NCBI GenBank assembly: GCA_039798265.1
Contig: JBDKGH010000026.1
Span: 1 to 45,658 of the forward strand
Direction of reading: 5' to 3'
DNA length: 45,658 bases
From: JBDKGH01 sp039798265
Lineage (GTDB): Bacteria; Bacteroidota; Bacteroidia; Flavobacteriales_D; Sanyastnellaceae
Shown here piece by piece: positions 1 to 8,625 of this stretch; position 1 is the stretch's first letter; each line of letters opens with the position of its first letter. Below the pieces are notes generated by a model that did not search any database, was not told where the DNA came from, and saw nothing but the letters and a program-made list of their open reading frames with translations. Position numbers and translations under genes: made by a program.

Positions 1-797
1 TTGACGTAAGACAAGAGTTCTATGAAGATGGTTCCATTAAAGAAATTGGTGGTTATAAAGAGGGTAAAAAGCACGGTACGTTTCGACTTTTCGACAAAAA
101 CGGAAAGGAAGTAGGCGGTACTTTGTACATGGATGATGTTAAAATTGGAGAAGGCTTAATAGATTCTATTGGCCGACGCCAAGGTCCTTGGAAGTTGTAT
201 TATCCAACTGGGGAAATACGGGCACAAGGAGCTTACATAGATGGTATGCGTGAGGGCGATTGGCAGTATTTCTATGCCTCGGGTAAAACAGAACAGAAAG
301 GCGCTTACAAAGCAGATTTACCTACGGGTAGCTGGAAGTGGTTTTTCGCATCCGGCGCAACCCATCGAGAAGAAATGTATAGAAAGGGCAAGGAAGATGG
401 TCACGCTGTAGAATATGATTCCACGGGAAAAGTGATCAATGAAGGCGATTACATTGATGGTCTAAAAGATGGTGAATGGTTCCTAACTGTAAACGATCAC
501 ACCGAAAAAGGAAAATACATTGAAGGTGAACGGGATGGATTGTGGACATGGTATTATGACAATGGTGAAAAATCCTTTGAAGGGGCATTTCAACAAGGCA
601 TTCCCATCGAAAAACATAAATATTGGTACAGAAACGGTAACGTTAAATCAAAAGGTGCGTATGAAGCAGGCGAACTTAGCGGCACTTGGAGTTATTACGC
701 TGAATCAGGGATACTTGAGTTAGAATTAACCTACGAAGCCGGAATGGTAACGCGCATTAACGGACAAAAAATAAAACTTCCCCAGGCGAAGGAATAA
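1..797 (+). CDS. YwqK/MORN-like repeat protein, 5'-truncated by window edge
   Basis: The frame is open from base 3 with no stop, so the gene begins left of the window; the TTG at 123 is internal. The visible 264 codons are a chain of roughly 23-residue repeats with a Y-x-D/E-G-x-x-x-G-x-W-x-x-Y-Y-x-x-G pattern, for example DGMREGDWQYFY and EGERDGLWTWYYDNG. This is the MORN-variant repeat of the YwqK family, common in Bacteroidota envelope proteins. The repeats probably form an extended beta-hairpin ladder; no enzymatic motif is visible. The N-terminus is missing, so I cannot tell whether it has a signal peptide or lipobox. The stop is one base before the TTG start of the histidine kinase, so the two are probably co-transcribed and translationally coupled. 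The family call is firm; the function is unknown. Confidence 0.8.
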   Translation, partial: DVRQEFYEDGSIKEIGGYKEGKKHGTFRLFDKNGKEVGGTLYMDDVKIGEGLIDSIGRRQGPWKLYYPTGEIRAQGAYIDGMREGDWQYFYASGKTEQKGAYKADLPTGSWKWFFASGATHREEMYRKGKEDGHAVEYDSTGKVINEGDYIDGLKDGEWFLTVNDHTEKGKYIEGERDGLWTWYYDNGEKSFEGAFQQGIPIEKHKYWYRNGNVKSKGAYEAGELSGTWSYYAESGILELELTYEAGMVTRINGQKIKLPQAKE

Positions 798-798
798 A

Positions 799-3705
799 TT
801 GAAAATTGAAATAGCGCCCTTTTTGGCAGACATATTAGATCACCCTACTGATATTTTGGCCGTAGCTCATCCTGTTACCTTAGAATTGGTAAGGGTGAAC
901 AAGCGCTTTTCAGAGCATTTCCATGTTTCGCAAGAACAGGCGAGTGGAAAGAGAATTTATGATTTGGTGTGTCAAATTCCTTCAGATAGAGAATTCAAAG
1001 AACTTCAGGAGACGCTTCATCATACAGGATTAGTTATTGATAAAACCACTTGTCCTAAATATCACCTGTTTTTTTCTCTTATTACTGGTATCGAAAGCCA
1101 ATTCTGCCTTGTTCGTGTGAGCGATCAAGAAGAGAACATTAAAATCAGAAACTTCCAACAGCTACTTGAAAAGAATGTAGCAGGTGTTTTTCAAACCTAT
1201 TTTGATGGTGGCTTGATTTCGTGCAATCACGCGTTTGCAACCATGTTGGGATATGCAAGTGCCGAAGAATTATTAAATGGCGATTCTCATTCCTTCTATC
1301 CGAGACCGGAAGACAGAGAAATTTTTCTCAAGGATTTGAAGCAGTATAAATTGCTATCAAACTACGAGATTAAGCTCAGAAAAAGAGATGGAAAAATAAT
1401 TACCTGTCTTGAAAACACCTTCTTGGATATTGATGATCAAGGGAAGGAAGTGATTCGCGGTACCATTATCGACATTAGTGCACAAACCAATTACCGCGAG
1501 CAATTGCGTGAAAGTGAGGCACGTTTTCGCGTACTTTCAACAGTAACCAACGAAGGGGTAATCTTTGCTAACGGCGATTACATTCATGATGCAAATGATC
1601 AGTTTGCTCGCATTTTTGGTTACAGCGAACGCTCTGAAATTGTAGGTCAAAAACTCTCTGCATTCTTCTCGCCCATCGATCTGAATAGAATGATGACGAG
1701 TATAGAAATATCGTCAGCCAACCGTTTGGAAGTGCGCTCTCTTACGCGCGATGGTCAAGCATTATTTATTGATATTTCGGGTAGCGAAACCATGATCAAT
1801 GGCCGACTAATGAAGGTCTTGGTTTTGAATGACGTTACCGCCAGAAGAAAGGCAGAATATACGTTGGAGCAAACGGTCGTTCGTCTTCGAAACTTGCTAG
1901 AAAACTCTCCCAGCGCCGTTATCATTTTAACAGACGAGAAGGTAAAATATGCCAACCAAGCCGCTATACAGCTGTTTGACGCTGAAGATGAGGATGAGTT
2001 ATACGATAAACAGTTTCACAACTATGTGAGCTCTGAATTTCGAAAAATGATCAAAGAAGATCTTCAAACTATTCGACGCGGTGGAGATGTCGAATACAAG
2101 GAGATACGGGTTAGAAGCAATAACGGTGAAGAAGTGGATGTGGGTATTAAATCAACCCTTACGGTTTATGAAAATAAACCATCCATCCAAATTTCATTGA
2201 ACAATATAAGCGAACGTATGATGCTTGTTCAAGAGCAATTACGTATTCGCATTATTGAGGAAATCAACACCGTGTTGAAGAAAGAAATTGAGGAACATAA
2301 AATCACTCAGCTCAAACTTCAAACACAAGAAAATTATACTAGAAACTTGATCCAAAGCTCGCTTGATATGATCATGGCAAGTGATCATGAAGGCAACGTA
2401 ACGGAGTTTAACCGTGCCGCCGAAGAGCAATTTGGATTTTCAAAAGCAGAAGTGATGCGCCGTAATTTCCGAATGCTGTATCACAGCAAACAGGATTACG
2501 ATCGCGTAACGAAAATCATTAAAAAGGAAGGAAAATTTGTTGGCGAAATACAAAACGTCAAAAAGAACGGCGAAATATTTACGTCACTTTTATCGGTGGC
2601 ACAAATAGTCAATGAAAAGGGCGAAGTATTAGGTTCAATGGGCGTTTCGCGCGACATCACGGAGCTGCGAGAAAACCAACGGTTGATGATGGAGCAAAAG
2701 GCAAAGCTCGAATCCATCTTCAACAGTACCGAAAATATGATGATGTGGACCATGGACGCCAATCACCGTATCACCACGATGAACAAGAATTTCGGGTCTT
2801 GGTTACAAAAGGAATTGAAGGAAGAAGTGGGCCTAAAATCACAGATCACTGATGTGCTGAAAAGACACATTAACGAAGATTATTATCAAGGTCAACTTGC
2901 CTCATTTGATAACGCGTTTTTAGGACGTGCGCAACAGTTTGAGTTCGCTTTGCTTGACCATAACAACAAAACAATTTGGCTTCAAGTGTTTTTGAATCCT
3001 GTTTATTTGGGTGATCAATTAGCCGAAATCTCTTGTTTGGCCTATGATAACACTGAGCGGAAGGAGATTGATAGAAAGGTACGCGACGCCCTAAAAGAAA
3101 AGGAAGTACTACTTCAAGAGATTCACCACCGGGTGAAAAACAACCTTCAGGTAATCAGTAGTATTCTGAATTTGCAGTCGTCGTATGTGAACGACGAGCG
3201 TACCCTGGAGATTTTGCAAGAAAGTCAAAACCGAATCAAGAGTATGTCTTTCATTCATGAAACACTCTATCGCACCATTGACTTTAGCAGCATTGATTTT
3301 GCTGAATATTTGCGCACATTGAGTTATAACTTGATTCAAAGCTATCGACTTCAAGATTGCGATATTTCTTTTGTTCCTGATTTAGATCAGGTAACCATGC
3401 ACATTGATCAATCCATTCCTTGTGGTTTGATAGTGAACGAGCTCATCAGTAATGCCCTCAAATATGCGTTCAAAGGACGTAAACAAGGGGTGTTGAGCCT
3501 TTCTCTGAAAAAGGACGGCAACAAATTGACTTTGCGTGTAGCTGATAATGGTGTCGGCTTACCGCCTAATTTTAGCTACGAAAAAACCGACTCTTTAGGC
3601 GTTCAGCTAGTATATACACTCACTGAGCAGATAGATGGCCTCATTCAGGTAAATACTAGTAACTCCGGGACTGAGTTTTTAATTACCTTTGAAATGAAAT
3701 CTTAA
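799..3705 (+). CDS. multi-PAS sensor histidine kinase (HisKA_2 type)
   Basis: This is a 968-residue kinase with no signal peptide or membrane segment, so it probably senses in the cytoplasm. Six PAS-like regions can be followed at about residues 14-108, 118-228, 240-350, 360-475, 515-630 and 645-755; the first is the least typical. Short coiled linkers separate some of them. The transmitter follows: a HisKA_2 dimerisation box with HHRVKNNLQ at about residue 776, an N box (NELISNALKYAF, key Asn 885) and a G1 box (DNGVGLP, Asp 916). The start is TTG, one base after the stop of the repeat protein; it was chosen because the first PAS region begins immediately and no ATG lies nearby. The response regulator follows after 31 bases and is the likely partner. 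The signal sensed is unknown. Confidence 0.9.
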   Translation: MKIEIAPFLADILDHPTDILAVAHPVTLELVRVNKRFSEHFHVSQEQASGKRIYDLVCQIPSDREFKELQETLHHTGLVIDKTTCPKYHLFFSLITGIESQFCLVRVSDQEENIKIRNFQQLLEKNVAGVFQTYFDGGLISCNHAFATMLGYASAEELLNGDSHSFYPRPEDREIFLKDLKQYKLLSNYEIKLRKRDGKIITCLENTFLDIDDQGKEVIRGTIIDISAQTNYREQLRESEARFRVLSTVTNEGVIFANGDYIHDANDQFARIFGYSERSEIVGQKLSAFFSPIDLNRMMTSIEISSANRLEVRSLTRDGQALFIDISGSETMINGRLMKVLVLNDVTARRKAEYTLEQTVVRLRNLLENSPSAVIILTDEKVKYANQAAIQLFDAEDEDELYDKQFHNYVSSEFRKMIKEDLQTIRRGGDVEYKEIRVRSNNGEEVDVGIKSTLTVYENKPSIQISLNNISERMMLVQEQLRIRIIEEINTVLKKEIEEHKITQLKLQTQENYTRNLIQSSLDMIMASDHEGNVTEFNRAAEEQFGFSKAEVMRRNFRMLYHSKQDYDRVTKIIKKEGKFVGEIQNVKKNGEIFTSLLSVAQIVNEKGEVLGSMGVSRDITELRENQRLMMEQKAKLESIFNSTENMMMWTMDANHRITTMNKNFGSWLQKELKEEVGLKSQITDVLKRHINEDYYQGQLASFDNAFLGRAQQFEFALLDHNNKTIWLQVFLNPVYLGDQLAEISCLAYDNTERKEIDRKVRDALKEKEVLLQEIHHRVKNNLQVISSILNLQSSYVNDERTLEILQESQNRIKSMSFIHETLYRTIDFSSIDFAEYLRTLSYNLIQSYRLQDCDISFVPDLDQVTMHIDQSIPCGLIVNELISNALKYAFKGRKQGVLSLSLKKDGNKLTLRVADNGVGLPPNFSYEKTDSLGVQLVYTLTEQIDGLIQVNTSNSGTEFLITFEMKS

Positions 3706-3736
3706 CGCATAACCTCTATAACCTCGTTCCATACCG

Positions 3737-4486
3737 ATGGCCATTAATATTCTCGTTGTAGAAGACGAAAGCATTGTAAGAAAAGATATCGAGAGAAGCC
3801 TTACGAAACTAGGCTACAATGTAGTAGCACAAGCCGATACAGGAGAAAAAGCAATAGAATTGGCGAAAGAAAACCGCCCTGATATCGCCCTGATGGATAT
3901 CATGTTAAAAGGCGAAATGAGCGGTATCGAAGCCGCTGATAGCATCAAGAAGATCATAGACATTCCGATTATTTTCCTCACGGCATATGCCGACGAAGCC
4001 ACTTTAGCTAAAGCAAAAATCACCGAACCGCATGGCTACATCCTAAAGCCATTCAAAGAAATTGATCTTCACACCACCATCGAAATGGCGCTCCATAAAC
4101 ACAAAAAGGAGCAAGAGATCAAAGTAGAAAACGAACTCTTAAAATCACTAACCAGTTTTAAGAATACCGCTGACTATCTCTTCGTGAAACATCACTCAAA
4201 ACTAGTAAAGCTGAATACTTCAGAGATTTATTACGTGGAAGCGTTGAAGGATTACGTACAAATTGTGACGAAAGATATTAAGTACACCATTCACGCTACG
4301 ATGAAAGATGTGGAGAAAAAACTACCAGAAAAAGTATTCCAACGTGTTCATCGTTCCTTCATCATTAACATGGATTTACTAGAATCCATTGTGGGTAGTA
4401 ACGTGGTGATGAAAGACATTCAAAAAGAAATTCCTGTTGGTGGTAATTACCGCGACGAGTTGGGTGATCGCATCAATGTACTGTAA
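3737..4486 (+). CDS. LytTR-family response regulator
   Basis: Residues 1 to about 120 form a receiver domain with acidic residues Glu9/Asp10, phospho-acceptor Asp54, Thr82 in FLTAYA and Lys104 in ILKPF. Residues about 148-245 form a LytTR DNA-binding domain (VKLNTSEIYYVEALKDYV, then VHRSFIINM). The receiver belongs to the type often paired with HisKA_2 kinases (the LTAYAD...AK...P.GYILKPF pattern), which supports pairing with the upstream six-PAS kinase. It should therefore be a phosphorylation-controlled transcription factor. It lies 31 bases after the kinase and is convergent with the next gene, with only two bases between the stop codons. No target operator could be identified. Confidence 0.92.
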   Translation: MAINILVVEDESIVRKDIERSLTKLGYNVVAQADTGEKAIELAKENRPDIALMDIMLKGEMSGIEAADSIKKIIDIPIIFLTAYADEATLAKAKITEPHGYILKPFKEIDLHTTIEMALHKHKKEQEIKVENELLKSLTSFKNTADYLFVKHHSKLVKLNTSEIYYVEALKDYVQIVTKDIKYTIHATMKDVEKKLPEKVFQRVHRSFIINMDLLESIVGSNVVMKDIQKEIPVGGNYRDELGDRINVL

Positions 4487-4488
4487 AC

Positions 4489-5550
4489 TTATTTCCGACT
4501 AATTACATATTGAATCAGCGCCGTCAAGGCGCTTTTTCTTTTTTCCTCGGTGTACAAAGTAGCCACGCGCTCACGTGCTTTCTCTGAAAGTACCGGATTA
4601 GCAGACTTATTTCCCACCGCCTGCCGGAATAGCTCAACCGCCGCATCTGCGCGCTTTTCAAATAAAACGTATCCGGTTTCAGCTACTATTTCGGGCATTG
4701 CACCTACCGCTGAAACTAGAGGAACGCATCCACAAAGCATGGACTCGCAAAGAGCATTCGGAAAACCTTCTGACACGGAAAGCTGAACGTAATAAGAGGC
4801 GCTAGAATAGAGTTTAATCAACTCTGAGGGTTGCGCGTGCTCCACAACAGTAACATTCGAAGGAAGGGCGCCTAAATCAGTTTTAGCACACCCCACAATC
4901 ATGAAGTGGTAGGTAGGTAGCTTGCGGGCCATGAGAAGAAAAAGATCTAGCCCTTTAATAGAACGGCGCGCCACCGTTTCTGCATGTGTCGCCACGGTTA
5001 GAAAAAGATCATCTTGCCGAACGCTATCATCGGAAACCCAAAACCCTGCGTCGTAACCATTGGCAATAGCGGTAGAACGCGTTCGTAGTCCTTTTACAAA
5101 GTGTTTATATCCTTGTGGGCCAAACTCTCGCTGGTATTCTGAATCCTGTGCAATGAGCGATTCACTAACGGGTGCTATGTGATGACTTAGTCGAAAACTT
5201 TGCGCCGTGGCCCACGCTAATGGATTTTTTCTAAAGTTGCCATAACCCAAAGACGGAAAGGAAACGGCGTCAGCACCACCAGCAATAATGATCATTTTTT
5301 TTCCAAGCAAACGAGCAAACAAACCAGGAAGTAAAGCATGATATCCAGCAAACATGCACACATACACTTTACAGCTCGGGTGAAGAAGTAAGAAAAAGAG
5401 CTGCCGGATGAGCAATAATGGTAAGCTGCGCGCGCTCGATAGTCGTCCATTGAATTCAATCACCTTAAACGCATCATCAAGCAAACGAATATCTTTTTGG
5501 ACAAACGTTGTGCTGCGTGGATAGATATAGGCAATCGAATGCTTAGCCAT
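4489..5550 (-). CDS. glycosyltransferase family 4 (GT-B fold)
   Basis: This 353-residue protein has a two-Rossmann GT-B layout. The C-terminal half carries the nucleotide-sugar signature E-x7-E at Glu261 and Glu269 (EGFPNALCE), followed by MLCGCVPLVS, typical of retaining GT4 enzymes. A hydrophobic stretch near residues 42-57 may touch the membrane. It probably transfers a sugar to a lipid-linked glycan on the cytoplasmic face. The start ATG overlaps the flippase stop by eight bases (ATGGCTAA), a translational-coupling arrangement, so the pair likely works in one surface glycan pathway. Donor and acceptor cannot be predicted. Confidence 0.88.
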   Translation of the reverse strand: MAKHSIAYIYPRSTTFVQKDIRLLDDAFKVIEFNGRLSSARSLPLLLIRQLFFLLLHPSCKVYVCMFAGYHALLPGLFARLLGKKMIIIAGGADAVSFPSLGYGNFRKNPLAWATAQSFRLSHHIAPVSESLIAQDSEYQREFGPQGYKHFVKGLRTRSTAIANGYDAGFWVSDDSVRQDDLFLTVATHAETVARRSIKGLDLFLLMARKLPTYHFMIVGCAKTDLGALPSNVTVVEHAQPSELIKLYSSASYYVQLSVSEGFPNALCESMLCGCVPLVSAVGAMPEIVAETGYVLFEKRADAAVELFRQAVGNKSANPVLSEKARERVATLYTEEKRKSALTALIQYVISRK

Positions 5551-6970
5551 TTTTGTTTCTTAAAATCATGGCCCACAAAACCTTTCCATAGAAAAGACCA
5601 ACAAGCAGGAGGGCGAGCGCGAACTGAAGTATGTTGAGTATGACACCAGGCTCAATAATAAAGAACAGTGCCACTAGCAAGGCGGCATAGATACCCGGCG
5701 CAAGCACCACGGTGGAGTAATGTTCTTTAGTGGGCTTGAGGTCGTGATTAACCAAACGAAGAATGATGGATTGCACCACTCGCGAAAGCGACATGCCCGC
5801 AAGCGCTCCAACCAACTTAAATTCTTTGATGAGAAAAAAGGCAATCACCGCATGGATCAAAAAGGAAAGGGCAAATACGATGGGTAGTCGATGTGTTTTT
5901 TCCATGAAGTAAATAGGGTTCACGTAATAGTTGTAAATGCCCCTGAAGGCATAACCAAACGCGATCAAAGGAAAAAGCCATACTACATGGTCAAACGCAT
6001 GGTTTTTTACAACAAGAGGCCAGAAAACGGGTAATAACAGCACCGAGCTGGCAATGAGAAGAATGGATACTGCGTTGAACAGAATGTGCAAATTGTGCTC
6101 TTCTTCGCCCCGGTTCTTCTCACTCCACAAGCGAAAAAGTTTCGGTGAAAGCGCAGAGGTTAGGCCGTTGTGAAATAATTCAATGATCATAACGAACTTT
6201 AAAAGCAGATCGAATTCTGCAATATGTCCAAGATCGTGTATAGCGTAATTGATCAAGTAGTTGTTGCCTAAGCTCATTCCCCACATCACCGCCCCAAAGA
6301 GTAGCACGGGTGCGCAATAGGCAAGACTTCCTTTTGGAAAACGAAAATGAAACCTGAATTTTTCTTTTCGAAAGAGATAGCTAAAAACAATCACAACACC
6401 CACAAAGCCAGCCAAGAAACGCCCGCCTACAGGACCCCAAAGTGTTTCAGGAAAAAAGTGCAGACCTACAAATACACCAACGATGTAAACAAATGTATTG
6501 ATCACGTTAACCCACAAAAACCGCAATGGGTCTTCTTTGTATATCAGCAGATTTGTGAAAGCTTTAATGAGTGAGTTGAACAAGGCTGTCCCAATGGAAA
6601 GGGCCCCAAAGGGAAAAAAATGGGCGTCGGAGGATTGAAGAATAACCTCAAAGCTAAAGCTACCCGTGAGGGCAAACACGGCAAACAATAAAACACCGAT
6701 CAGCAAGATGGAACTGAACACCTGCGAAACAAGATCTGCGCGATAGGCTTCATCTTTTGAATTGACATAATTACGCACAAGAAATTGATCGAGCCCATAG
6801 GTAATGATCACTTGGAAAAGAAGCGAAATAGAGAGGTAAAGCGCTTGAATAGCGTATAAGTCGCGGCTTAAAAACTGAGTTAAAGGAGCCAACAGAAAGA
6901 ACCCCGCCAATGCAGGAAGGGCTCCCGAAAAGGTGTAAATTAAAGTTTTGGTGGCAATTCCTCGAACCAT
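5543..6970 (-). CDS. polysaccharide/lipid-linked oligosaccharide flippase (MOP superfamily)
   Basis: This is a polytopic membrane protein of 475 residues with about 12-14 hydrophobic segments, matching the size and pattern of Wzx-like MOP exporters that move undecaprenyl-linked oligosaccharides across the inner membrane. I chose the ATG at 6970 (MVRGIATKTLIYTFSG), because MOP exporters begin with a short basic stretch before the first helix. A longer frame to 7051 would run into the divergent glycosyltransferase. It is coupled to the downstream glycosyltransferase by an ATGGCTAA overlap. No Wzy polymerase or ligase is seen beside it, so the glycan may be short or the locus may be split. Confidence 0.85.
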   Translation of the reverse strand: MVRGIATKTLIYTFSGALPALAGFFLLAPLTQFLSRDLYAIQALYLSISLLFQVIITYGLDQFLVRNYVNSKDEAYRADLVSQVFSSILLIGVLLFAVFALTGSFSFEVILQSSDAHFFPFGALSIGTALFNSLIKAFTNLLIYKEDPLRFLWVNVINTFVYIVGVFVGLHFFPETLWGPVGGRFLAGFVGVVIVFSYLFRKEKFRFHFRFPKGSLAYCAPVLLFGAVMWGMSLGNNYLINYAIHDLGHIAEFDLLLKFVMIIELFHNGLTSALSPKLFRLWSEKNRGEEEHNLHILFNAVSILLIASSVLLLPVFWPLVVKNHAFDHVVWLFPLIAFGYAFRGIYNYYVNPIYFMEKTHRLPIVFALSFLIHAVIAFFLIKEFKLVGALAGMSLSRVVQSIILRLVNHDLKPTKEHYSTVVLAPGIYAALLVALFFIIEPGVILNILQFALALLLVGLFYGKVLWAMILRNKNG

Positions 6971-7007
6971 AGTATTTTCGAGGCCTAATATACGAGTGTA
7001 AAAATCA
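6971..7007. promoter_or_regulatory. divergent intergenic region between flippase and glycosyltransferase
   Basis: Only 37 bases separate two divergent start codons, so the promoters of both glycan operons must overlap here or extend into the opposite coding sequence. I see no clear TAnnTTTG element on either strand. The function is inferred from gene orientation alone. Confidence 0.3.
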
Positions 7008-8039
7008 ATGGCGCCATCTTTGAGAATTCTGTTATTTACCGAAGGAAACATGAATCATGCTTCCACAAGAATCCGAGCGGTAAAGCCAATGGAATTTTGG
7101 TCGGATACGGAAGTTGTTTTTTGCCCCCGCTCTCCGCTTACGCCCCGTAATAGCAGGTGGAATAAAATAAAGTTTGCTTTAGAAAAAAGAGCGTTGCGAT
7201 TAAAGCGTGCGGCTCTTCTCCGACAGGGTAATTACGACATGGTGTTTTCTCAACGAACCAGCCTTTCGCAACAAGAGATTAATCTCATTCGCAAAAAAAA
7301 GAAGCCCATTCTTTTCGATTTCGATGATGCTATTTTTCTTTTATCGCATCGAAAAACCGCAGCAGAAGATACGGCGAGAATGGTGAAGGCTGCAGATCTG
7401 GTTGTGGTGAGCACAGAGGAGTTAGCTACCTACTGCAAAGGCTTGGGTAAAAACGCTCACGTTTTAGTGTCGTCGGTGGATACAGATCTTGTGCAACCCA
7501 CAAACCATAAAAACGAACGAATGATAGTGGGTTGGACCGGATCTCCGGCCACCACAATTTATCTAGATGAATACAGAGAGGCGATAAAGCAGATGTGCTC
7601 ATTACCTAATGTAGAGTTTACCACCTTTGGCGCAGCGCCAAGGTCCTGGATGAAGGAGTTGAATATCATTAATCACTCTTGGTCAGAAGAAGGTGAGTTA
7701 GCGTTTTTGAAAAAACTGGATGTGGGCATTATGCCTTTGACAGATGATGAATGGGCGCGAGGAAAAGGTGGCTATAAGCTATATCTATACATGGCATCGG
7801 GCATTCCCTGTTTAGCATCGCCAGTTGGAATAAACGGTCGTGTTATTACTCATGGAAAAAATGGTTTTCTAGCCCATACCAATGAGGACTGGGTGAATTA
7901 CATACGTGAACTTTCAGAAAATAGCGATCTTCGTCAGCAGCTCGGGAAACAAGGACGATTAGACGCCGAGGAAAAATTTGCCATGAAAAAGGCGGCACAA
8001 ACTTTAAAAAATTGGGTCGATGAACTCACAAGAAAATAG
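7008..8039 (+). CDS. glycosyltransferase, GT4-like
   Basis: This 343-residue GT-B-like transferase has an acceptor-half motif FDFDDAIF at about residues 103-110, a hinge with VGWTGS at about 174-179, and a C-terminal donor half where GIMPLTDDEW leads into GGYKLYLYMASGIP. That Lys/Tyr-rich stretch replaces the usual E-x7-E motif, as in a subgroup of group 1 transferases. The start ATG is preceded by a short divergent gap. The last 20 bases overlap the methyltransferase, so the two are made from one transcript. The sugar and acceptor are unknown. Confidence 0.82.
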   Translation: MAPSLRILLFTEGNMNHASTRIRAVKPMEFWSDTEVVFCPRSPLTPRNSRWNKIKFALEKRALRLKRAALLRQGNYDMVFSQRTSLSQQEINLIRKKKKPILFDFDDAIFLLSHRKTAAEDTARMVKAADLVVVSTEELATYCKGLGKNAHVLVSSVDTDLVQPTNHKNERMIVGWTGSPATTIYLDEYREAIKQMCSLPNVEFTTFGAAPRSWMKELNIINHSWSEEGELAFLKKLDVGIMPLTDDEWARGKGGYKLYLYMASGIPCLASPVGINGRVITHGKNGFLAHTNEDWVNYIRELSENSDLRQQLGKQGRLDAEEKFAMKKAAQTLKNWVDELTRK

Positions 8040-8625
8040 ACTAAGAGATTTTTTGGCCTCCTCTGATAAAAAGGTGATTGAGTTAGGTTGTGGGCCTAAT
8101 AAGAAGAATGGTGTATTCGGTATTGACGGCCTCGATCTTCCTGGTGTGGATTATGTTTTTAATCTCGAGCAAGGACTTCCTTTCTTGCCAGATAATAGCA
8201 TAGATCATATCATTTCTCGGCACTTCTTGGAGCACATCGAAAATTTTGATGGCCTCTTAAAAGACATTCACCGCGTTCTCAAGCCGAGTGGACTGAAAGA
8301 GGTGTATGTTCCTCATTTTTCTAACCCGTATTATTATTCTGACCCTACTCACAAAAGGTTTTTTGGCTTATATACTTTCGATTACTACTCACAAGGTCAT
8401 CCGCGCTATAAGCGACGCGTGCCTTCATTTTATGGCCTCAACCAGTTTGAGGTTTTAGAACGGAAACTCGTATTTCGCTCCCCGTTCTTCGGAAGAAATG
8501 TGATCAAAAGATTAGCACACAAGTTCTACAATTTGACGCCCTATCTCCAAGAATTCTACGAAGAAAATCATTGCTACTTCATTCCCTGTCAAGAGTTGAA
8601 ATTTATTCTTCGACCGAAGAAGTAA
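8020..8625 (+). CDS. SAM-dependent methyltransferase (class I, type 11)
   Basis: This 201-residue protein has a Rossmann SAM-binding motif I, VIELGCGPNKKNGVFGID, an acidic motif II region, and LPDNSIDHIISRHFLEHI, typical of Methyltransf_11 domains. Enzymes of this kind in glycan loci often methylate sugars or the reducing end of lipid-linked glycans; that role here is inferred from the upstream overlapping glycosyltransferase. Its stop codon directly abuts the stop of the convergent TonB-dependent receptor (TAA next to TTA), leaving no intergenic space. Confidence 0.83.
   Translation: MNSQENRLRDFLASSDKKVIELGCGPNKKNGVFGIDGLDLPGVDYVFNLEQGLPFLPDNSIDHIISRHFLEHIENFDGLLKDIHRVLKPSGLKEVYVPHFSNPYYYSDPTHKRFFGLYTFDYYSQGHPRYKRRVPSFYGLNQFEVLERKLVFRSPFFGRNVIKRLAHKFYNLTPYLQEFYEENHCYFIPCQELKFILRPKK

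Noticed and set aside
5543..7051. Longer flippase reading to 7051
   Set aside because: It would overlap the divergent glycosyltransferase and add 27 residues before the membrane domain; ATG 6970 fits MOP exporters.
4489..8625. Horizontally acquired glycan island
   Set aside because: No integrase, transposase, tRNA boundary or obvious shift in base composition is seen; codon use looks like that of the neighbours.
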